From the NCBI GenBank assembly GCA_050181295.1, contig JBFXDI010000036.1, forward strand, positions 1-31,304: 31,304 nt of DNA, read 5' to 3'. This DNA is from JBFXDI01 sp050181295 (GTDB taxonomy: Bacteria > Pseudomonadota > Alphaproteobacteria > Rhizobiales > Aestuariivirgaceae). Both the position numbers and the translations under genes were made by a program. Of the stretch, positions 1-7,566 are shown one piece after another. The notes under the pieces are model-generated. The model was not told the origin of the DNA. It made no database searches and worked only from the letters and a program-made list of their open reading frames with translations. Position 1 is the stretch's first letter; each line of letters starts with the position of its first letter.

Positions 1-323
1 TCATCGAAGAGGCGGCTACGGGCTCGCGGGCCCGCGAGCGGGATGCCAAGGATCGCGCCATCACGCTGCTCGAGGAGGCGGAGCGCGAGGGCCTGCGCTC
101 GGTCAAGGGCGTCGAGGCGCTGCTCTACACGCGCCGGCTCTGGGCCATCATGCTGGAAGACCTGGCGCGCACCGACAACGACCTGCCGCGCGAGCTCCGG
201 GCGAACCTCATCTCGATCGGCTTCTGGATTCTCAAGGAGGCCGAGCGCGTCCGCAACGGCGAGATCCAGAGCGTGCGCACCATGATCGAGATCACCTCCA
301 TCATCCGCGACGGCCTCAAATGA
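1..323 (+). CDS. flaF: Flagellar biosynthesis regulator FlaF (5' partial)
   Basis: FlaF is an alphaproteobacterial protein that works with FlbT to couple flagellin synthesis to flagellum assembly. The open frame runs into the left edge; the first whole codon is at 3 and the TGA is at 321-323, leaving 106 visible residues of a family that is usually about 115 long, so only a short N-terminus is missing. Visible family features are an all-helical composition, the stretch ALLYTRRLWAIMLEDL, the stretch ELRANLISIGFWIL, and a C-terminal EITSIIRDGLK. The stop overlaps the flbT start in an ATGA, which fits translational coupling. The identification rests on these motifs together with the flbT and flgD neighbours. 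Confidence 0.9.
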   Translation, partial: IEEAATGSRARERDAKDRAITLLEEAEREGLRSVKGVEALLYTRRLWAIMLEDLARTDNDLPRELRANLISIGFWILKEAERVRNGEIQSVRTMIEITSIIRDGLK

Positions 324-763
324 GCGCCTCCATCCGCATCTCGCTGCAGGCGGGCGAGCGCATCTTCGTCAACGGCGCGGTGCTGCGTGTCGACCGCAAG
401 GTCTCGCTGGAGTTTCTGAACGACGTGACCTTCCTGCTCGAGCATCACGTGATGCAGCCGGAGGATGCCACGACCCCGCTGAAGCAGCTCTATTTCGCGC
501 TTCAGACCATGCTGCTCGAGCCCGAGACCGCGGACAAGACGCGCCTGCTCTTTGCGAGGATGCATGCCGGCATGCTCGCCGCCTTCGAGAACCCGCGCAT
601 CCTGTCGGGCCTCAAGTTCGCCGACGGCATGGTGTCGGCCGGCCGCATCTTCGAGGCGCTGAAGACCATCCGTGGTCTCTTTTCGCTTGAAGAAGCGGTG
701 CTCGAGCGGCGCGACGATGTGAACCTGCAGATCAACGCGGCCGCGCCGTCCCTGGTGGCCTGA
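320..763 (+). CDS. flbT: Flagellin mRNA post-transcriptional regulator FlbT
   Basis: FlbT is a small cytoplasmic RNA-binding regulator. In Caulobacter it binds flagellin mRNA leaders and lowers their translation until the hook is complete; in some rhizobia and Brucella it acts positively. The product has 147 residues, the normal family length. It opens with a beta-rich N-terminus (ISLQAGERIFVNGAVLRVDRK) of the FlbT type and continues with the helical segment around VTFLLEHHVMQPEDATTPL. The start ATG at 320 overlaps the flaF stop by four bases. The gene is followed 11 bases later by flgD, so it is an internal gene of the flagellar operon. Whether it represses or activates in this organism cannot be read from sequence. 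Confidence 0.93.
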   Translation: MSASIRISLQAGERIFVNGAVLRVDRKVSLEFLNDVTFLLEHHVMQPEDATTPLKQLYFALQTMLLEPETADKTRLLFARMHAGMLAAFENPRILSGLKFADGMVSAGRIFEALKTIRGLFSLEEAVLERRDDVNLQINAAAPSLVA

Positions 764-774
764 GGAGGCATCTG

Positions 775-1182
775 ATGGAGATCCCCGCCACAAGCTCGGC
801 GACCTCGCAGACTTCGGCCACCCAGGCCGCGACCAAGAGGGCGAGCCTCGACTACGACGCTTTTCTGAAGCTCTTGATCGCGCAGATGCAGCGGCAGGAT
901 CCGACCAACCCGACGGATCCGGCGCAGTACATGAGCCAGCTTGCCTCCTTCTCGACCGTCGAGCAGGCGATCAAGACCAATTCCAAGCTCGATTCGCTGC
1001 TCTCGGCTTCTGCTTTGTCGCAGATCGACGGGCTGATCGGGCGCACGGCTACGGCGATCGACGACAAGGGCCAGACCATCACGGGGAAGATCACGGCGCT
1101 CACCATCCTTCCCGCCGGAAACGTCGCAACCCTCGACAGCGGCGTCCAGCTCCTCCTCGGCGCGGGCGTCACGATCTCATAG
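775..1182 (+). CDS. flgD: Flagellar hook assembly scaffold protein FlgD (short rhizobial form)
   Basis: FlgD is the transient cap on which hook subunits polymerise outside the cell. The product has 135 residues. The conserved N-terminal FlgD domain is clear: DYDAFLKLLIAQMQRQDPTNP, then the QYMSQLASFSTVEQ segment around residues 40-60. The C-terminal Tudor/FnIII part of enterobacterial FlgD (about 230 residues) is reduced to a short beta-rich tail, as is usual in rhizobia. A GAGGAGG ribosome binding site lies 7-13 bases ahead of the ATG. The stop is followed after 8 bases by a possible small ORF, and fliQ begins 160 bases downstream, the largest gap in the flagellar block. Confidence 0.93.
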   Translation: MEIPATSSATSQTSATQAATKRASLDYDAFLKLLIAQMQRQDPTNPTDPAQYMSQLASFSTVEQAIKTNSKLDSLLSASALSQIDGLIGRTATAIDDKGQTITGKITALTILPAGNVATLDSGVQLLLGAGVTIS

Positions 1183-1190
1183 GTGGAACA

Positions 1191-1346
1191 ATGCGCAAGA
1201 TCGCTTCAGCCGGTATGTCACACGCCACGCCCAGGCGGCGCCTGCGGCCGCGCATCGGGCCGGTGCTCGTGCGTCGCACGCGCCCGACGGCGCGCACGGC
1301 GCGGGCAGGGCACGCGAGCCGAGGTTCTGCTTCAGGGGCCGCATGA
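1191..1346 (+). CDS. Candidate small arginine-rich ORF between flgD and fliQ
   Basis: This 51-residue frame fills the flgD-fliQ gap. It has an AGGTGG ribosome binding site at 1181-1186, 4 bases before ATG 1191. Its TGA overlaps the fliQ ATG in an ATGA, the same coupling seen at flaF/flbT. The peptide is strongly basic, with about 14 arginines, no recognised domain and no membrane segment. A short frame in GC-rich DNA can stay open by chance, and a typical rhizobial operon would place fliQ close behind flgD. It may be a real small protein, a translation-coupling leader for fliQ, or a non-coding insertion. I do not recognise it, and no function is assigned. Confidence 0.35.
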   Translation: MRKIASAGMSHATPRRRLRPRIGPVLVRRTRPTARTARAGHASRGSASGAA

Positions 1347-1609
1347 ACCAGGCCGACGCGCTTGACATCGTGCAGTCGGCCATCTGGACCATCATCGTCG
1401 CTTCCGGACCAGCCGTGGCGGCGGCGATGGTGGTAGGCGTCATCATCGCCCTCGTGCAGGCGCTGACGCAGGTGCAGGAGGTGACGCTCACCTTCGTGCC
1501 GAAGATTGTGGTGATCTTCGCCATGGTCGCCTTCACGGCGCCCTTCATTGGCGCCACGCTTTATACCTTCACCGAGCAGGTCTACGGCCGCATCGAGCAG
1601 GGCTTCTGA
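1343..1609 (+). CDS. fliQ: Flagellar type III export gate protein FliQ
   Basis: FliQ is a small inner-membrane subunit of the FliPQR export gate at the base of the flagellum. The product has 88 residues, the standard length. Two hydrophobic helices are visible, at about residues 12-38 (IWTIIVASGPAVAAAMVVG onward) and 52-75, separated by the conserved loop ALTQVQEVTLTFVPK that is diagnostic for the family. The ATG at 1343 overlaps the stop of the small upstream ORF. The next gene, flhA, starts 122 bases later, after a stretch that contains a short hairpin. Confidence 0.95.
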   Translation: MNQADALDIVQSAIWTIIVASGPAVAAAMVVGVIIALVQALTQVQEVTLTFVPKIVVIFAMVAFTAPFIGATLYTFTEQVYGRIEQGF

Positions 1610-1624
1610 GCGCTCTTCAGCCAC

Positions 1625-1641
1625 CTCCCCTTTGAGGGGAG
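1625..1641. repeat. Short perfect hairpin in the fliQ-flhA gap
   Basis: CTCCCCT and AGGGGAG form a perfect 7-bp stem around a 3-base loop (TTG). It begins 15 bases after the fliQ stop. There is no T tract, so it is not a convincing terminator. It may be one unit of a dispersed intergenic palindrome or an mRNA-processing signal that sets the fliQ/flhA ratio. Confidence 0.4.
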
Positions 1642-1731
1642 CGACCGGCGCTCCCCAATCGCCATTCCCACCCTCGCGCAAGCTTCGCCCGCCAGACTGC
1701 CGACCGGACCTGGATCGGGGCTTAAGCACGC

Positions 1732-3819
1732 ATGAGCGACATCACGGCAGGAGGCTTGGGCGCACCCGTGCGGCGCGGACAGGATATCGGCTTCGCCGCC
1801 GGTATCATCTTCATCCTGACGGTGCTGTTCCTACCCATCCCGGCGGTCATCATCGATCTCGGGCTCGCCTTCTCGATCGCGCTCTCGATCCTCATCCTCA
1901 TGGTGGCGCTCTGGATCCAGAAGCCGCTCGACTTCTCCGCCTTCCCGACTGTGCTCCTCATCGCCACCATGCTGAGGCTCTCGCTCAACATCGCGACCAC
2001 GCGCCTCATCCTCACCCACGGGCATGAGGGCACGACGGCCGCCGGCCACGTCATCGGCGGCTTCTCGCAGCTCGTGATGAGCGGCGACTTCGTGATCGGC
2101 GTGATCGTCTTCGTGATCCTGATCACCGTGAACTTCCTCGTCATCACCAAGGGCGCGACCCGCATCGCGGAAGTCGGCGCGCGTTTCACTCTCGACGCCA
2201 TCCCCGGCAAGCAGATGGCGATCGACGCCGACCTCAATGCCGGCCTTATCGACGAGAAGGAGGCCCAGCGCCGCCGCAAGGAGCTGGAGCAGGAGAGCTC
2301 CTTCTTCGGCTCCATGGACGGCGCCTCGAAGTTCGTGCGCGGCGACGCCATCGCCGGCCTCATCATCACGGCCGTCAACATCTTCGGCGGCATCATCATC
2401 GGCGTCACCCGCCACGGCATGACGCTCAGCCATTCGACCGACGTCTTCACCAAGCTGTCGGTCGGCGACGGCCTTGTCACCCAGGTGCCGGCGCTCATCG
2501 TCTCGCTCGCCGCGGGCCTTCTCGTCTCGAAGGGCGGCAACCACGGGTCGGCCGAGAAGGCGGTCTTCGGCCAGCTCGGCAACTATCCGCGCGCCCTTGT
2601 GGTCGCGGCGGTGCTCATGTTCATCCTGGCGCTCACCCCCGGCCTGCCGCTCCTCCCCTTCGCCATGCTGGGTGGCGTCATGGCCTTCGTCGGCGTCTCG
2701 ATCCCGCGCCGGCGCGCGGAAGCCGAGGCGGCGGCCGAGGCGACGAAGCGGGAGACGGAGCTCCGCGCGATCGAGGATCAGCGGCTTTCGGTCAAGGAGT
2801 CGCTGAAGGTCGTCGAGATCGAGCTGTCGCTCGGCAAGCAGATCGCCACCTCCTTCCTCGCCGTCCACGGCGAGCTCGCGCATCGCGTCGGCAAGATGCG
2901 GCGGAAGTTCGCGAGCCAGTACGGCTTCGTGGTGCCGGAGATCCGCCTGACCGACGACCTCGCGCTGTCGCCCAAGCGCTACCAGATCAAGATCCACGGC
3001 ACCGTCTGCGCCAGCGAGGATCTGCGGCCGGGCGAGACGCTGGTGATCGTGGGCGAGGGACGCGTGCCTGACGTGCCGGGCGATGAGGTGCGCGAGCCGG
3101 CCTTCGGCATGAAGGCCATGTGGGTTTCCGATGTCTTCGCGAGCGAGGTGAAGCGTGAGGGCTTCGAGCCCATCGACGGCATGTCGGTGCTGCTCACGCA
3201 TCTGAGCGAAGTCATCCGCTCGAACCTCGCGCAGCTCCTCTCCTACAAGGACATGCGCGCGCTGCTTGACCGGCTGGATCCGGAGTACCGCAAGCTGATC
3301 GACGAGATCATGCCGGCCCAGCTTTCCTATTCCGGCCTGCAGGCGGTTCTGAAGCTGCTGCTCGCGGAGCGCATTTCCGTCCGCAATTTGCACCTGATCC
3401 TGGAAGCCATCGCCGAGATCGCGCCGCATGTGCGCCGCGCGGAGCAGATCGCCGAGCATGTCCGCATGCGCATCGCGCCGCAGATCTGCGGCGACCTTGC
3501 CGAGGCCGGCATGCTCAAGGTTCTCCGCCTCGGCAATCGCTGGGACCTCGCCTTCCACCAGAGCCTCAAGCGTGACGCCAAGGGAGAGGTGGTCGAGTTT
3601 GACATCGATCCGCGCATGATCGAGCAGTTCTCGGCCGACGTGACCAAGGCGGCGCGCGGCCTCATGGACAAGGGGCTCCGTTTCGCGCTCGTCGCCGCCC
3701 CGGATGCCCGGCCCTATGTGCGCATGATCACCGAGCGCCTGTTCCCGACGCTTCCCGTTCTCTCGCATGTGGAGATCGCGCGCGGCGTCCAGATCGAGTC
3801 GCTCGGAACCGTCTCGTGA
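1732..3819 (+). CDS. flhA: Flagellar type III export apparatus protein FlhA
   Basis: FlhA is the nonameric inner-membrane export-gate component; its cytoplasmic ring receives chaperone-substrate complexes. The product has 695 residues, full family length. Residues about 20-330 form a multi-helix membrane domain, with the family's conserved segments MLRLSLNIATTRLIL and FVVITKGATRIAEVGARF-like sequence (here FLVITKGATRIAEVGARF), then DAIPGKQMAIDADLNAGLI. After a charged linker at about 325-360 comes the cytoplasmic domain to residue 695. The start ATG 1732 gives the expected N-terminus, but its ribosome binding site is weak (CGGGG about 12 bases upstream). The stop overlaps the GTG start of fliR by four bases. 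Confidence 0.97.
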   Translation: MSDITAGGLGAPVRRGQDIGFAAGIIFILTVLFLPIPAVIIDLGLAFSIALSILILMVALWIQKPLDFSAFPTVLLIATMLRLSLNIATTRLILTHGHEGTTAAGHVIGGFSQLVMSGDFVIGVIVFVILITVNFLVITKGATRIAEVGARFTLDAIPGKQMAIDADLNAGLIDEKEAQRRRKELEQESSFFGSMDGASKFVRGDAIAGLIITAVNIFGGIIIGVTRHGMTLSHSTDVFTKLSVGDGLVTQVPALIVSLAAGLLVSKGGNHGSAEKAVFGQLGNYPRALVVAAVLMFILALTPGLPLLPFAMLGGVMAFVGVSIPRRRAEAEAAAEATKRETELRAIEDQRLSVKESLKVVEIELSLGKQIATSFLAVHGELAHRVGKMRRKFASQYGFVVPEIRLTDDLALSPKRYQIKIHGTVCASEDLRPGETLVIVGEGRVPDVPGDEVREPAFGMKAMWVSDVFASEVKREGFEPIDGMSVLLTHLSEVIRSNLAQLLSYKDMRALLDRLDPEYRKLIDEIMPAQLSYSGLQAVLKLLLAERISVRNLHLILEAIAEIAPHVRRAEQIAEHVRMRIAPQICGDLAEAGMLKVLRLGNRWDLAFHQSLKRDAKGEVVEFDIDPRMIEQFSADVTKAARGLMDKGLRFALVAAPDARPYVRMITERLFPTLPVLSHVEIARGVQIESLGTVS

Positions 3820-4574
3820 GCGCCATCGGCGCCGACAGCGTGCTGGCGGCCTTCCTGCTGTTCTGCCGCATCGGCGCCTGCCTGATGCTGATGCCCGGCT
3901 TCTCGAGCCTGCGCGTGCCGGGCCAGGTGCGGCTCTATATCGCCATCGCGGTCACGCTGGCGCTGACGCCGCTGCTCGTTGGCCACACGCGCCCCGTGGT
4001 GACGGGCGCGACCCCGCTCACGCTCGCCATGCTCGTCTTCACGGAGCTCCTTACGGGCGCGCTGGTGGGGCTTCTCGCCGCCTTCTCGTTCCTCGCGCTG
4101 CAGTTCATGGCGACGGCGATTGCGACCTATGTCGGCTTCTCGATCCTGCCAGGACTGGGCGTGGATGCGCCGGAGCCCGAGCCGTCGCTGGCCTCGGTCG
4201 TGACCATCGCGGCGACGCTCCTCTTCTTCGTCACCGATCTTCACTGGGAGGTGCTGCGCGCCCTCGTCGGCACTTACAGCGCGCTGCCGGTCGGAGGCAT
4301 CTTCACCATCCAGCCCGGACTCATACAGGTCGCCGACCGGCTTTCGGAGACCTTCCTCGTGGCGCTGCGATTGAGCGGCCCCTTCGTCGTCTACGGCATC
4401 ATCCTCAACCTCGCCATCGGCATCACCAACAAGCTGACGCCGCAGATACCCGTCTACTTCATCTCGCTGCCGTTCGTGCTCGCGGGGGGCCTCTTCCTTC
4501 TCTACTTCACCATCGACGACATGCTGGTCCTGTTCATCGAGAGCTTCGCGCGCTGGCTGGAGCTCGGTCGGTGA
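3816..4574 (+). CDS. fliR: Flagellar type III export gate protein FliR
   Basis: FliR is the third gate subunit and assembles with FliP and FliQ into the export channel. The product has 252 residues, close to the usual 255-260. About six hydrophobic helices are visible, including the N-terminal AFLLFCRIGACLMLMPGFSS and the motif GVDAPEPEPSLASVVTIAATLLFF; the C-terminal part includes NLAIGITNKLTPQIPVYFIS, which is typical for the family. The start is GTG at 3816, giving a GTGA overlap with the flhA stop. The stop in turn overlaps the GTG of the next gene, so flhA, fliR and the FliJ-like gene appear translationally coupled. Confidence 0.95.
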   Translation: MSAIGADSVLAAFLLFCRIGACLMLMPGFSSLRVPGQVRLYIAIAVTLALTPLLVGHTRPVVTGATPLTLAMLVFTELLTGALVGLLAAFSFLALQFMATAIATYVGFSILPGLGVDAPEPEPSLASVVTIAATLLFFVTDLHWEVLRALVGTYSALPVGGIFTIQPGLIQVADRLSETFLVALRLSGPFVVYGIILNLAIGITNKLTPQIPVYFISLPFVLAGGLFLLYFTIDDMLVLFIESFARWLELGR

Positions 4575-4966
4575 GGCGGCTGAAATCCGCCGAGCGCATC
4601 CTGATGGTGCAGCGCCAACTCCAGCGGATGGAGGAACGCAGGCTCGCCCTCGTCCAGCAGCAGGAGGTCGCCGTCGACACCGATCGGCGGGAGATTCTCC
4701 AGTCTCTCAACGAGAAGGAGGTGCTGCACGGTCTCTTCGTGTTCGCCATGGCGAAGCGGCTGCGCAAGCTCGACGAGGAAACGGCGAGGCTGGAGGTCGA
4801 GAAGAGCGTCGTCGCGCGCCGGCTCATGGAGCAGGGCAGGCGCCGCAAGCGGGCGGAAACCCTGTTCGACACCGTGAGCGACACCTGGCGGCGGGAAGAG
4901 GATCGGCGCGAGCTTCTCGACACCATCGAGCAGGCCTCCGTCGCGCCCAAGGCAAGCCTCCCGTAA
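4571..4966 (+). CDS. FliJ-like coiled-coil flagellar protein
   Basis: This 131-residue, highly charged protein is almost entirely helical. It has heptad-like stretches at about residues 5-30 (ERILMVQRQLQRMEERRLAL) and 65-115, with no signal peptide and no membrane segment. In size, composition and position behind fliR it resembles FliJ, the coiled-coil escort protein that works with the export ATPase FliI. It could instead be another small export chaperone, because FliJ sequences are poorly conserved. I chose the GTG at 4571 because it overlaps the fliR stop (GTGA); the same frame stays open further upstream across fliR, but that extension has no family support. It lies 23 bases before the rod-binding gene. 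Confidence 0.7.
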   Translation: MRRLKSAERILMVQRQLQRMEERRLALVQQQEVAVDTDRREILQSLNEKEVLHGLFVFAMAKRLRKLDEETARLEVEKSVVARRLMEQGRRRKRAETLFDTVSDTWRREEDRRELLDTIEQASVAPKASLP

Positions 4967-4989
4967 GCTTGAGAGGATAGGTTTCTTTC

Positions 4990-5544
4990 ATGGCTATAAA
5001 CCCGCCCTCCGACATCGTGCTCGACGTCGCCCGCGCGGCCGATCCGGCGCGCTATCAGAACGCGGTCGAGAAGCTGTCGAAGCTTCACCCCGAGGCCGAG
5101 ACGGTCGCCTTTTCCGAAGTCCTGTCTTCCGTCGACCGGCCGGCCGAGACGCAGGCCGTACGTTTTGACCGCAATTCGGCGCTTGCCGACATGCGCCATT
5201 CCGACGCCGCGAATGACAGGGCGGCGACGGATGGCGTGAGGAAGACCTATCGGGACTTCGAGTCCTTCTTCCTCCAGAGTCTGTTCCAGCTCATGCTGCC
5301 GCAGGACGGCTCCTCCATCTACGGCAAGGGCACGGCGGGCGAGTTCTGGAAATCGCTCTTCGCCGAGAACCTTGGCAAGGAGCTGAGCAACGCAGGGGGA
5401 ATCGGCGTCGCCGACCAGCTTCTGGCCGGACGCCTTGGACAGAAGGCGGAGGCGGAGGGCTCGGCGCGGGTCTGGGCCAGCAACCTTCCCTCGCTCGATC
5501 CCCGTTTTCCGGGCTTCCTCAATGACAAGGCCGACGGCGTCTGA
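4990..5544 (+). CDS. FlgJ-type flagellar rod-binding protein
   Basis: This 184-residue protein contains the rod-binding domain found at the N-terminus of enterobacterial FlgJ, which caps or chaperones the growing rod in the periplasm. The key segment is at about residues 85-135: DFESFFLQSLFQLMLPQDGS, then the YGKGTAGEFWKSLFAENLGKE stretch and GIGVADQLL. The muramidase domain of E. coli FlgJ (about 310 residues) is absent, as is usual in rhizobia, where the hydrolase is separate. No signal peptide is visible, as expected for a protein exported through the flagellar system. ATG 4990 follows an AGAGGA sequence at a rather long spacing. Confidence 0.87.
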   Translation: MAINPPSDIVLDVARAADPARYQNAVEKLSKLHPEAETVAFSEVLSSVDRPAETQAVRFDRNSALADMRHSDAANDRAATDGVRKTYRDFESFFLQSLFQLMLPQDGSSIYGKGTAGEFWKSLFAENLGKELSNAGGIGVADQLLAGRLGQKAEAEGSARVWASNLPSLDPRFPGFLNDKADGV

Positions 5545-5558
5545 CGGAGCGGGCATCC

Positions 5559-5990
5559 GTGTATAGCGACAGGCCTCCGATTGCTCCCCTCATGGCCGAG
5601 CGGCCCTCTTTTGGCTTCCGCGCGGATCCTTCCTTCGGCCTTCTGCACGTGCTCGGACGCGTGGAGCAGGCCGTCGAGCAGGAGACTAAGGCGCTGAAGG
5701 AGCGCCGCGCCGCCGATCTCGGGCAATTCGCCGAGCGCAAGAGCCACGGCCTCCTGGAACTCACCCGCGCCATGCGCGGCGTCGATGCCAAAGCCTTGAG
5801 CGTCGAGATCGTGGAGCGCGTGCGCAAGCTCAAGGTCAAGCTCGAGACCAACCGCATGGCGCTCGAGATGTATCTCAGGGCCACGCAGGAGATCGCGGGC
5901 CTCATGGCTTCGACCATCCGCGAGGCGGAGTCGGACGGGACCTACGGCTACGGCGTGGGGCCGCGGGGCCAGGGCGCGGGCGGATGGTGA
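5559..5990 (+). CDS. Small helical flagellar-cluster protein, possible FlgN-like chaperone
   Basis: The product has 143 residues and is helical from about residue 25 to 125, with a glycine-rich tail (GYGVGPRGQGAGG). It has no signal peptide or membrane helix. Its size, charged helical body and position behind the rod-binding gene resemble export chaperones of the FlgN type, which bind hook-associated proteins, but I see no signature strong enough to name it. The GTG at 5559 is preceded by GGAGCGGG and gives the longest supported frame; the internal ATG at 5592 has no ribosome binding site. The stop overlaps the next gene by seven bases, a sign of coupling. Confidence 0.6.
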   Translation: MYSDRPPIAPLMAERPSFGFRADPSFGLLHVLGRVEQAVEQETKALKERRAADLGQFAERKSHGLLELTRAMRGVDAKALSVEIVERVRKLKVKLETNRMALEMYLRATQEIAGLMASTIREAESDGTYGYGVGPRGQGAGGW

Positions 5991-6463
5991 AGCTTCTGCT
6001 GAGCGGCCTCTGGATCTGCATCGTCACGCTGGCCTCCAGCTACGCCGTTGTGGCCTGGAAGGCCGATGCGGTGCCCGATCCCAAGAAGGAGGAGTTCTTC
6101 GGCGGGCTCGACTACGTGAAGACCGGCGTGATCAGCGTGCCGGTGATCGATGAGGGCGAGGTTCAGGGCTATATCGTCGCCCAGTTCGTCTTCACCGCCG
6201 ACGGGCAGACGCTTCGCAGCCTCTCCGTCGCGCCCGATTCCTTCATCATCGACGAGGCCTATCGGGCGATCTATGCGGGAGAGAAGGTGAACTTCCGCCG
6301 GATCGAGAAATATGATCTCGACGCGCTGACCAAGGACATCGCCGTCAAGGTCAACGAGCGGTTCAAGACCGACCTGGTCAAGGACGTGCTGGTCGAGCAG
6401 TTCAACTACGTCTCGAAGGAGGAGATCCGCGAGAAGGGTCTCCAGAACGCCCAGCGGCACTGA
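5984..6463 (+). CDS. Single-pass membrane protein at the end of the flagellar operon
   Basis: The product has 159 residues. It starts with a hydrophobic helix at about residues 4-22 (LLLSGLWICIVTLASSYAV) that should anchor it in the inner membrane, with the rest in the periplasm. The soluble part contains QGYIVAQFVFTADGQTLRSL and a charged C-terminal region. This layout resembles FliL-like stator-associated proteins, but the similarity is one of architecture rather than a clear motif, so I leave it unnamed. It overlaps the preceding gene by seven bases and is the last gene of the flagellar block; no strong terminator with a T tract follows. Confidence 0.65.
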   Translation: MVKLLLSGLWICIVTLASSYAVVAWKADAVPDPKKEEFFGGLDYVKTGVISVPVIDEGEVQGYIVAQFVFTADGQTLRSLSVAPDSFIIDEAYRAIYAGEKVNFRRIEKYDLDALTKDIAVKVNERFKTDLVKDVLVEQFNYVSKEEIREKGLQNAQRH

Positions 6464-6515
6464 TCGGGCCCCTGGAGCAATTTATGATCTGTCTGGATCA
6501 GGTGATCAACCGCTC

Positions 6516-6575
6516 GTCCCCGCGAAGGCGGGGACCCAGAGCCGCACGTCGCTGGATTCCCGCTTGCGCGGGAAT
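6516..6575. repeat. Double-hairpin intergenic repeat
   Basis: Two perfect 8-bp stems lie side by side. GTCCCCGC (6516-6523) pairs with GCGGGGAC (6528-6535) around a 4-base loop. ATTCCCGC (6556-6563) pairs with GCGGGAAT (6568-6575) around a 4-base loop. The spacer also carries facing CCAG and CTGG words. This matches the general form of dispersed BIME-like palindromes common between genes in Hyphomicrobiales. It sits between the convergent ends of the flagellar operon and xth and may also stop transcription or stabilise 3' ends. Confidence 0.75.
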
Positions 6576-6612
6576 GAGCGGAATTTCAAACCTGAACGGA
6601 TAGCGCTCTAAT

Positions 6613-7440
6613 CTAACCCGATCTTGGCCGGGCTCGACCCGGTCGCCGTTGACGTGGCTGCCGCCCCTTCATCTCGACCTCGATCCAGACCGGCGCATGG
6701 TCGCTCGCGTGATCGCGTCCCCGCACCTCCCGGTCGACCTCTGCCGCCTTGAGCCGTTTCGCAAGGCCGGGGCTGAGGAGCAGATGGTCGATCCTCAAGC
6801 CCGCATTTCGCCCCCAGGCATTCCGGAAGTAATCCCAGAAGGTATAGATCCGCTCGTCGGGATGAAGCTTCCGCAGCGCGTCCGTCCAGCCCTGCTGGAG
6901 GAGCCCCTGGAAGGCGCTCCTGACCTCGGGTCGGAACAATGCGTCCCTGACCCACCGCTCGGGCTTGTAGACGTCGCGTTCGGTCGGGATGATGTTGAAG
7001 TCTCCCGCAAGGACGACCGGCGCCTTGGACCGGAGCAACCCGCTTGCGTGCCGGTTCAGCCGCTCGAGCCAGCGGAGCTTGTAGTCGAATTTGGATCCGG
7101 GCGCGGGATTTCCGTTCGGCGCATAGAGGCAGCCCACGATCACGCCATGGGCGGCCGCCTCGAGATAGCGGCTCTGGAGGTCGGCGTCCTCGCCCGGAAG
7201 CCCGCGGCGGGTCTCGATGGGATCGGCGCCACGCGCCAGGATCGCGACGCCGTTCCACGACTTCTGGCCATGCCAGATCGCGCCATAACCCGCCTTCTCG
7301 ATTGCGGCGGTGGGGAAGCGGTCCTGAGGGGCTTTAAGCTCCTGAAGGCACACGATGTCGGGCTCCGCCTCTCCGAGCCAGTCGAGAAGCAGGGAAAGCC
7401 GCCCGTTCACGCCATTGATGTTGAAGGTCGCGATCTTCAG
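6613..7440 (-). CDS. xth: Exonuclease III / AP endonuclease (non-standard start)
   Basis: Exonuclease III-type enzymes cut DNA at abasic sites and degrade 3' ends in base-excision repair. The frame gives 275 residues, the usual length. Visible family motifs are KIATFNINGVNGRL at the N-terminus, CLQELKAP (metal-binding Glu), LAGDFNIIPTERDVY (catalytic Asp and Asn) and the C-terminal IDHLLLSP followed by SDHAPVW (catalytic His). The odd point is the start. The normal initiating Met is replaced by CTG at 7440-7438, and no ATG, GTG or TTG occurs in frame for more than 100 bases upstream. An ATG at 7453 is out of frame by one base across a CCCC run. The options are a CTG start, a frameshift, or a sequence error. 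Confidence 0.88.
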   Translation of the reverse strand: MKIATFNINGVNGRLSLLLDWLGEAEPDIVCLQELKAPQDRFPTAAIEKAGYGAIWHGQKSWNGVAILARGADPIETRRGLPGEDADLQSRYLEAAAHGVIVGCLYAPNGNPAPGSKFDYKLRWLERLNRHASGLLRSKAPVVLAGDFNIIPTERDVYKPERWVRDALFRPEVRSAFQGLLQQGWTDALRKLHPDERIYTFWDYFRNAWGRNAGLRIDHLLLSPGLAKRLKAAEVDREVRGRDHASDHAPVWIEVEMKGRQPRQRRPGRARPRSG

Positions 7441-7566
7441 GGGAGGTGTCCATGGCGAAGCCGATAGTACCGTGACAGTGGACCAGATCTGGCGCGGCAG
7501 GAAACATTTTCCCGTAGGCGAGCGTTCCTGCGGAGTGGGATTTGGCAGCGCGGTTTGAGGAGAATG

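Noticed and set aside
1831..3768. Long - strand open frame of 645 codons opposite flhA
   Set aside because: It is the antisense shadow of flhA in GC-rich DNA; its product is dominated by Arg, Asp, His and Glu without any family motif, while flhA matches its family throughout.
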